DNA of 64,000 bases from assembly GCF_037975245.1 (NCBI RefSeq), contig NC_092578.1, forward strand, positions 12,754,321 through 12,818,320, in the 5' to 3' direction. The notes beneath the pieces are model-generated. The model was given only the letters and a program-made list of their open reading frames with translations. It was not told where the DNA came from and ran no database searches. Numbering within the stretch: position 1 is the stretch's first letter; each line of letters opens with the position of its first letter. Made by a program: the position numbers and the translations under genes. The DNA is from Apostichopus japonicus (taxonomy: Eukaryota > Echinodermata > Holothuroidea > Aspidochirotida > Stichopodidae). Of this stretch, positions 58,501-64,000 are shown piece after piece.

Positions 58501-61500
58501 AAAGTGACATAGGTTGCGCATGGAGGCCGACCACGCACGGCTTCCCGACACTGAATTTCGTAGACGCTGGCGCAAGCCTGTCGTCTACTATCGGGACGGC
58601 GTTCCCCGGATGAAATTTGGAGTGAGTTAGTTGTTAGGTGTGGGGGTTTGTGTAGTCGTTACATAATATATGGGTTGGTGGGGGGTTTCACTCATTGTGG
58701 TTTGCAGTTTGCTTTTTGGGGCTGGTTTGTAGTGATTTATTGTTTTGGTTCTGTTGGCCTTTGGGTCCGTGTCCTTTTCACGTCACGTTAAACGCTACGT
58801 TATATACATGTGTGGGTTAGTGAGAGATTTCTGTTTTGGGGTTTCAGTTGGGTTTTTGGTGGTTGTTATACAGACTGGGATTGTTTTTGGTTCTGTTGAC
58901 CTTTGGTCTGTGTCCGTTTTCTTTGCACGTAAAAAGCACACATGCAAATGCAGCAAGGCAAATCTGCCTTGCACATCTCTTTGTCGATGCAATGTTCATC
59001 CAAATAGTGTACATCGACTGTGAACTGTCTGGTAAAGAAACATCGTATTGAAACATTGTACACAGAATTCTCGAATACTTTCAGTATGTACTTAAAGGTC
59101 AGTGGAAGTGTTAACTTACATTTTTGAAGGTCACTTTAAGTGCAGCGGATTGATTTGAAACTTACATAGATGAAAAGAGTGTATTTCATAACCCCAAATA
59201 TCAAAGTTTGAGTTTCAAACTCATTTCGTTTTTGTGTTACCTAAATATCCGGGTCCGTTGACGTCAAGAGGGAAACGAAATGTATGTCGCTATTGAGTTT
59301 ACACAGTACTTGCTGATTTTTCGTTCTTCCATAGATGAAAAGTTCAAGTTAATGTTTACTTCAAATTCAATGAATGCCTGCATCTACATATTGTTTAAAA
59401 TTCTGTAACGTTTCATTCAAATCAGATTCGCCATTCTTAAGTGGCAGAGTTTTGAAATTGTAAATTATGCATTATCTAATTGCTTCCCCCGTTGACGTCA
59501 CAAAAATATTACGTAATAGTAAATTTGTCTAATTTTCAAACTGCATCGACTAAAAGTCTGTCTGGTGGTTGGATTTTCAATACTAATCAGAAGGAATCAG
59601 AATCTTCAAAGTCAAGTCTACACTTCCACTGACATTTAACAGTGACAACAAGTGTATTTTCTGTTATATTGGCCGCTATCTTGGTAATAGGTGACCCAAG
59701 CAACATGTCATGACCATCATATGTTTCAGTGACCCCGGAAACACCTGAATTGACCCCTCATTTGTTCATTTCTGATTTCAACAGCCAGATATATGACATT
59801 TCCTTTTTTTCTGGCGGCCATCTTGGATTTTGGCCGCCATCTTGAAAATGGGTGGCCCAAGCAACATGCCATGACCATCATCTGTTTCAGCGACCCCGGA
59901 AACACCTGAATTGACCCCTCATTTGTTCATTTCTGATTTTTGCAGCCAGATATATGACATTTTCTGTTTTCTGGCGGCCATCTTGGATTTTGGCCGCCAT
60001 CTTGAAAAATCGGAACCGATTAAGTGGGTTCCACGGATAAAAGTGATAGATAGGTCGAAAAGAAACTCCATGCAAAATTTGGTGCTTTTGTCCGGCCGGT
60101 AACGTTAAAGTTGCTAAGCCACCTGACTATAACAATATAACAATGAGTGTATAGTGTATTCGCATGTTAATGCATCCACCCAAAATCAGAAGTTGAAATT
60201 TGGATTTGAAGTTTGAACTAAACTAAACTTTATTTTCAGAGTAAAAGCAAAAGAAAATTGAAACGAAGATCTTGATGCAAATATATTCAAGCTACAAGGT
60301 CAAAGCAAGGTCAAGCTATAAGGTCAAAGTATTAGGTATTTTAGGAGAGAAATGAACACAAGAGTAAACTATCGCGAAGCTGTCTCATATCCTATCACAT
60401 ATCGATGAAATCATTTTAAGAATGAATAATATCTCACTTTTTTCGATGCCTATTCCCTCAATTTTCACAAGATGATCTGTTTGAGGAAGATCCAACGTTC
60501 TCTTAACAAAATCATCCCAATGAACATCTTTGTTTTTCACAACACTATCTGAAAAATGAACAAAATATAAATAATTGATTTGATGGTAACTGAAATAATG
60601 TAAATAATACATATAAACCTTTAGGATGCAAACGTTGTTACATTAACGAAAGCAACCAATGAGCATCTTAGGTCGCGGGCAGGTGACAATGACGTCACTG
60701 TGTTCCCTTTTAGAAGTCTTCATTTCTTAATGTATATTATGGACATGATAATTAAACTATTATATATTCTGTATTCATCGGATACCCCAGTTGACCATTG
60801 AGCCCCCCCCCCCTTGTCCTTCCTCAGGCCTACATAAAAGCAGGAATGTATGTGAAGGGGGATTCCCTCCAGATGTTCTGTGACATCATAGACTGTGACA
60901 TCATTCTGTGACATCATAGAAGCGAATCCTATCCTACCTCCCAATGCAGTTAAGACTCCACATTTACTGACGTCACGAGAGACAGTTATTGTTCCCATCC
61001 ATCTATCATAGATCCTCCCTTTCTTCATTTTTAATACGAGACAAATGTCTTTTTCATTAAACATTCTTTCTCGACCAGGACTGTCCTTAGTTGCTGAATA
61101 ATAATCTGAAAGGAGACACGAAAGAAAAACAAAACATTCTTGATATAATAATGTTTGACTGAATTGATGAAAGTCGCAAACCATGTGATCCCTTAAAATT
61201 AGGAAGGTTTGTTTTGACAATGCTATATTCTTCTAGCGATGATCAGTAACTACATTTACTTAATATCCTCACAGACTATGAGATATGTTACTTAGTTTAT
61301 CTGAGATTGAGGACTCACTGCTCTCGCTGCTTCCAGAATGTTGAGAGATTTGTTCTCCAGTTGGTATGTCAGGTAACTCTGATCTTCAATGAAACAATAA
61401 AACAGAAAAGGAAATCAAACAGTATAGTTATTCCTCTTTCTTTGTAGGCTCACTAAGTGGTGGTGTGTGTGGGGGGGGGGGGGGGGGTGTAGGGGGGGGG

Positions 61501-64000
61501 TGGGAGTAGCACAGTAAACGCAACGTTCAACATTCCGCAGTTAATTGAGCATGACTGTACACCAGCTGGCTAAATCAGTTATATATAAAAAACAATTACC
61601 ATCATGCCCTTAAAACCATTCTTAAAAGGTTATCCGTATTGCCCCAAAATATGCTAGAAGTCAAATAGTGGTCAGCCATGTTCATTGAATTGCCACCTTC
61701 AAAACATTCTTCCTCACTGAAGCATTGAATTGACACCTTCGAAACATTCTTCCTCACTGAAGCATTGAATGGTCTACTTGGCCACTCCTCAATGTCTGAG
61801 AGTTATTTGGATAGTCACCCTTAGTTCAACACAGGAACATGTCGGATCGTTTCAGACAATAACTAAATGCTAGTTTTATTATTTTAATCAGCAAATGTTA
61901 TTAAGAAGAACTTACTTTGGTTTCTTCTCATGTAATTTTTTCTCCAGACCTGTGAAAGCAGAAACTTGTTTGATATTTAGTATGAAAGAGTAAGAGAGAG
62001 AGAACAGAGCAATGAGACCTGATCAGCATTTTAGTGAGTTCAAGTAACACTGTTTGGCTGCAGGGCAGGTATCAACAAACGACCATTGTTACTAAATAGA
62101 AAAATGTCGGATCATTAATACAGTGAAGGATCATGTAAAATCGTTTAAATTAGAGAGGAGACTTTTGACAGACCATTTCTACCCTGCTACTGATATAGCA
62201 GATTACTATGAGTGTCATGTAAAACTATATACAAAGATTTATACCGTATACTGATATAGCAGATTGATATTATGAGTGTTATGTAAAACTATACAAACAT
62301 TTCTACGGTATACTGATATAGCTGATTACTATGAGTGTCATGTAAAACTATATACAAAGATTTATACCGTATACTGATATAGCAGATTGATATTATGAGC
62401 GTTATGTAAAACTATACAAACATTTACCGTATACTGATGTAGCAGATTATTATGAGTGTCATGTAAAACTATATAAACATTTATACCGTATACTGATATA
62501 GCAGGTTGATTATTATGAGTGTCATGTAAAACTATACAAACATTTACCGTATACTGATATAGCAGATTATTATGAGTGTCATGTAAAACTATATAAACAG
62601 TTATACCGTATACTGATATAGCAGGTTGGTTATTGTGAGTGTCATGTAAAACTATACAAAATGAGGTTAGTTACTTGATTGGTCGCCTGGTTGATCTAAG
62701 TCTGTCATCTCAACGTTTGCTTGTCCATCCGAGGCAGCACCGACATTTCTGGAAAAAATGACATAAATAAATATATAAATGTGTGTTTTTATTTTGCACA
62801 AAATGATAGTGAACAATACAAGCTAGACTTTATTTACGCAAGCTCATTTCTCGAAGCTGTTTACACAAAGCTATAACAGTGGACATATTTGACATTTCTT
62901 TATAGTAGGGGTAGAATTCTTTTTCAAAAGAAATATCAGTTACTATTCGTAGACATATACTATTTGGAACAATTATGCTTAACTTACGTCGATAGCCTAG
63001 CTCCCCTGGAGACTGCAAGGGAGAGAGAGAGAGAGTCATAAAACGAATTTTGAGAGATTCTTTTAAAACCAAAGTTATTGATTATTACCCCCTTACCCTC
63101 TACATTCCACCCTCCCTGTAGCAGCTAGACCCTCCTTTCATCCCCACACTTATCTGTGAAGCCAGTGCTATTCTGTATATCATAAACGTATAATCGATTT
63201 GATGAATGATGGAAGAATATTGTCACTTTTTTTAAATTAACCTCCATTTCTATAACGAGTGTGTTTGCGAGGGGGGGGGGGCGTAGGGCGGGGAGTGAAG
63301 GGAGGGGAGGGAATGAGGGGAGGGAGGGAATGAGGAAGTGTTTGCGGGGAGTGGGTGTTTCTGGTTACCATCATGTGGGCAAGGTGATAACATAAACTCA
63401 GGGGGTATTCTACTTGTTGAGTCCTCAAGACTTGTAATATTTCTATTTGCTTCATAATGACGTATAATACTTTTCTTTGTACTTTACGGATGGATGGATG
63501 GATGAAAGCGGTATAGGCTACTCACATTTAAATTTCTTGATTATCATGGAACAGCTTAAGAAGATGAGGCTCATGAGGAGAGCCGCTGTCCCAATAATTA
63601 CCCACTGAATAGAGCCAACTAATGATGTCCCAGTAGTGATGCCCGGTAATTCAGATACAAAACGTTGTTCAGAAACTTGTAAAATAATAAAATGAAATAA
63701 CGTTATATGTATGCTTATTTGAAAATAAATAACGTTATGTTTATGCTTATGTGAAAATGATACCAAAGGTAACACCGATACAGAGGTACACAAGGACATA
63801 TGTAGGTAAAAAATAAGGGCTTATGAGAACACATAGGTAAAAGTTAGAGTCATGAGGCTAAGGGAGGGGGGGGGGGCTTGCTCCTGAAACCACCCGGTAT
63901 ATTTTTTACTTACCAGGTAGTGTGACTTTCCTTGATATATTAGTTTCCATATCAACTTCTTGTAATTTACTAAGACAGAAGATCTTAGTTTCTTGGGTCC
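52341..64000 (-). CDS. Receptor tyrosine-kinase-like pseudokinase (5' end outside window)
   Basis: Thirteen exons join in one frame: 63914-64000 (partial), 63526-63675, 62988-63012, 62675-62748, 61916-61949, 61319-61383, 60938-61105, 60438-60548, 55202-55368, 53975-54094, 53180-53297, 52789-52882 and 52341-52518. All introns are GT-AG and every phase agrees. The product has an ectodomain end, a transmembrane helix followed by KKFK, a Ser-rich linker and a kinase-like domain ending shortly after the alpha-I motif CWSENCSLRPS. Catalytic elements are replaced: HRDLAARN reads HPGLSTKK, DFG reads DFC, the beta-3 VAxK region reads GVLT, and the glycine loop is reduced to KKGRIYDRWMG. It should be catalytically inactive and may act as a decoy, co-receptor or scaffold (inference). 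Confidence 0.85.
52789..52882 (-). CDS. Receptor pseudokinase, exon for the alpha-F to alpha-H loop
   Basis: Encodes GKPPFAVDKEIKPGD, the usual G..PF after the alpha-F helix, and NLLWPERFLQL. Flanked by TTCTAATAG and a donor GTTGGT. Confidence 0.8.
53180..53297 (-). CDS. Receptor pseudokinase, APE and alpha-F exon
   Basis: Encodes LFPPEALFRSEYTAESDVWA, with PPE in place of APE and the structural SDVW aspartate retained, then TAIVIWEVIAD of the alpha-F helix. Confidence 0.85.
53975..54094 (-). CDS. Receptor pseudokinase, catalytic-loop exon (HPG, DFC)
   Basis: Forty whole codons. HPGLSTKKIL stands where active kinases have HRDLAARNIL, so the catalytic Asp and the metal-binding Asn are lost. 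After TKQGQCKLY comes DFCLAED, keeping the Asp but not the Gly of DFG. The activation segment is short and has no tyrosine. Confidence 0.88.
54157..55201 (-). repeat. 178-bp intronic tandem array derived from an exon-intron junction
   Basis: About six units with an exact 178-bp spacing, judged from the motif CTCCATAAGACT at 54312, 54490, 54668, 54846 and 55024, ending at the true exon edge 55202. On the minus strand each full unit contains CTAACTGAGACATTTATTCT, TACAG, then TCTTATGGA and GTAAG. The last 9-16 bases of the exon and its donor were thus included in the duplicated unit. Confidence 0.9.
55202..55368 (-). CDS. Receptor pseudokinase, hinge and alpha-D/E exon
   Basis: Encodes FLYLITEHLVCDPLDSLI, matching beta-5, the hinge and alpha-D, then EVMKMLAGILEGMEVLKSYG, matching alpha-E, followed in the next exon by the HPG loop. 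It ends AAG TCT TAT GGA before GTAAGT; the end of this exon seeded the neighbouring tandem array. Confidence 0.85.
55860..56540 (+). repeat. FB1 left arm, four 160-bp YY1-motif modules
   Basis: After about 130 bp of unique terminus, four modules start near 55992, 56152, 56312 and 56472. Each holds CCAAGATGGCGGCCA and CCAAGATGGCCGCC, both with the YY1-type core AAGATGG, followed by GTCATATATCTGGCTGTAAA and AACAGATGATGG. Confidence 0.85.
56838..56886 (+). pseudogene. ORF remnant in FB1, upstream of the LINE
   Basis: A short stretch reads DSLEDFVRLCTLHKHNVNSA before the LINE begins. It may be the upstream part of the ORF whose Cys-rich tail is at 58936-59023. Very short, so tentative. Confidence 0.2.
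56885..58620 (+). pseudogene. LINE reverse transcriptase, L1/Tx1-like, broken
   Basis: Frames are broken at several points. 56907-57150 has the first palm motif (MVSLDQEKTFDMVEHDF) and VNGLTSGPF. A frameshift near 57125-57155 leads to 57158-57727 with YADD (about 57262-57273) and FSRRWLSLPGKVTVVNRFIV, then FIWGKRKPNLVKR typical of L1/Tx1-type LINEs. A stop at 57725 and more frameshifts follow. Near 58200, CQHVGCEAIETMQHLLLEC matches the zinc-ribbon tail of such ORF2 proteins. The endonuclease and ORF1 are missing. It is inserted in the centre of FB1. Confidence 0.8.
58621..58935 (+). repeat. Probable LINE 3' UTR with internal tandem repeat
   Basis: GTTTGTAGTGATTTATTGTT, TTGGTTCTGTTGGCCTTTGG and TCCGTGTCCTTTTC.CGT recur at about 58680-58790 and 58845-58930. 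The end CGTAAAAA may mark the LINE tail. Confidence 0.5.
58936..59023 (+). pseudogene. Cys-rich CXC-like tail remnant in FB1
   Basis: The frame reads HTCKCSKANLPCTSLCRCNV and ends soon after at a TGA. The CxC...LPCTxxCxC spacing resembles CXC-type tails of transposon-associated invertebrate proteins. Upstream coding is cut off by the LINE. Confidence 0.35.
59640..60127 (-). repeat. FB1 right arm
   Basis: Inverted copy of the left arm with two complete modules (near 59813 and 59973) and one decayed module near 59668. Confidence 0.85.
60438..60548 (-). CDS. Receptor pseudokinase, alpha-C region exon
   Basis: Encodes VVKNKDVHWDDFVKRTLDLP and DHLVKIEGIGIE, aligned with alpha-C to beta-4 of tyrosine kinases. 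The expected alpha-C glutamate position appears to be Arg. Acceptor TTTTTCAG, donor GTGAGA. Confidence 0.8.
60938..61105 (-). CDS. Receptor pseudokinase, beta-1 to beta-3 exon
   Basis: Encodes DICLVLKMKKGRIYDRWMGT for beta-1 and the nucleotide loop, and CGVLTALG for beta-3, where the VAxK lysine is not present. Acceptor TCCTTTCAG, donor GTAGGA. Confidence 0.82.
61319..61383 (-). CDS. Receptor pseudokinase, linker exon
   Basis: Encodes SELPDIPTGEQISQHSGSSE, a Ser-rich juxtamembrane linker. Acceptor TTTCATTGAAG, donor GTGAGT. Confidence 0.7.
61440..61505 (+). repeat. G-tract cluster in a receptor intron
   Basis: Two runs of nine or more G within 50 bp (about 61471-61487 and 61492-61501), with GTGTGTG in front. 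Confidence 0.8.
61916..61949 (-). CDS. Receptor pseudokinase, 34-nt linker exon
   Basis: Encodes LEKKLHEKKP, a basic segment. Acceptor TTTCACAG, donor GTAAGT. Its phase fits both neighbours. Confidence 0.65.
62150..62660 (-). repeat. Intronic minisatellite, about 60-bp units
   Basis: Eight to nine units with TACCGTATACTGATATAGCA, GATTATTATGAGTGTCATGT and AAAACTATACAAACATT, in the intron between the 62675-62748 and 61916-61949 exons. Confidence 0.85.
62675..62748 (-). CDS. Receptor pseudokinase, acidic linker exon
   Basis: Encodes NVGAASDGQANVEMTDLDQP and GDQS. Acceptor TTTTTTCCAG, donor GTAACT. Confidence 0.7.
62988..63012 (-). CDS. Receptor pseudokinase, 25-nt microexon
   Basis: Twenty-five bases between a CT-rich acceptor (TCTCTCTCCCTTGCAG) and GTAAGT, encoding SRGARLS in the frame set by its neighbours. 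Confidence 0.6.
63526..63675 (-). CDS. Receptor pseudokinase, transmembrane exon
   Basis: Encodes the end of the ectodomain (SEQRFVSELPGITTG), a hydrophobic span WVIIGTAALLMSLIFLSC and a stop-transfer KKFK. Acceptor TTATTTTACAAG, donor GTGAGT. Confidence 0.82.
63914..64000 (-). CDS. Receptor pseudokinase, ectodomain exon (partial)
   Basis: The exon continues past the window edge. Visible residues end DMETNISRKVTLP at a donor GTAAGT. The domain type cannot be told from 28 residues. Confidence 0.7.

Larger units (their letters stand above)
55860..60127. mobile_element. Foldback element with YY1-motif arms (FB1), inside a receptor intron
   Basis: GTCAGGTGGCTTAGCAAC at 55860 and its exact complement ending at 60127 are the termini, each bordered by TA. 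The left arm (to about 56540) and right arm (from about 59640) are inverted copies built of 160-bp modules. The centre holds a LINE insertion (56885-58935) and short remnants of another ORF. The element is about 4.3 kb and lies in the intron between receptor exons 60438-60548 and 55202-55368. Confidence 0.8.

Noticed and set aside
60720-61220. A single 166-codon minus-strand ORF
   Set aside because: It reads through exon 60938-61105 into introns on both sides; the splice sites and phases support the exon only.
62830-63072. 80-codon minus-strand ORF
   Set aside because: Only 25 bases of it (62988-63012) fit as an exon; the rest is intron read-through.

Overview
The window looks like animal nuclear DNA from a marine invertebrate, most likely an echinoderm and possibly a sea cucumber. 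It is AT-rich and intron-bearing, and most of it is transposon debris. Typical echinoderm-style elements recur: hAT-like MITEs with an internal GCGCCA...TGGCGC hairpin, dispersed AGGTCA repeats and long G/C homopolymers. The taxonomic call is inference from repeat style; no marker gene is present.

Layout. 1-6002 is one copy of a roughly 3.4-kb repeat block, enlarged by a nested pair of hAT-like insertions (outer 2375-4895, inner 2838-3499) and a TA microsatellite. A second copy lies at 18419-21796 in the same orientation. Between them are a second repeat block (6003-7880) carrying a U2-snRNA-like segment, a tandem hairpin array and an exon-like piece; a damaged Ty3/Gypsy retrotransposon (9177-14825) with gag, protease, RNase H, integrase and a 3' LTR but no reverse transcriptase; and an intronless gene for a small secreted eight-cysteine protein (16999-17523) with a clear TATA box. 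22-29 kb is mostly non-coding, with a LINE 3' end (25866-26224), a 116-bp MITE and a retroposed U2-like RNA flanked by a 33-bp direct repeat. 29401-33187 is a foldback element with arms of about 1 kb. 34-40 kb holds a split second copy of the 6-7.9 kb block, more MITEs, a broken BEN-like exon and a 600-bp ATGT microsatellite. 40-52 kb is largely gene-poor, with a possible promoter near 48.5 kb.

The main gene is on the minus strand from 52341 past the right edge. Thirteen exons join with GT-AG sites and an unbroken reading frame to encode the end of an ectodomain, one transmembrane helix, a linker and a tyrosine-kinase-like domain. Its catalytic motifs are replaced (HRD to HPG, DFG to DFC, and apparently the beta-3 lysine and alpha-C glutamate), so it is a receptor pseudokinase. 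One intron contains a 178-bp tandem array grown from the end of the neighbouring exon; each unit carries a branch point, acceptor, 9-nt in-frame microexon and donor. Another intron holds a 4.3-kb foldback element rich in YY1-type motifs and itself interrupted by a LINE.

The best candidates for something new are the receptor pseudokinase, the microexon-like array, the two foldback elements with possibly related cargo, the U2-derived retroposon family and the retrotransposon that kept integrase but lost reverse transcriptase. Boundaries of repeat copies were judged by eye and may be off by tens of bases.
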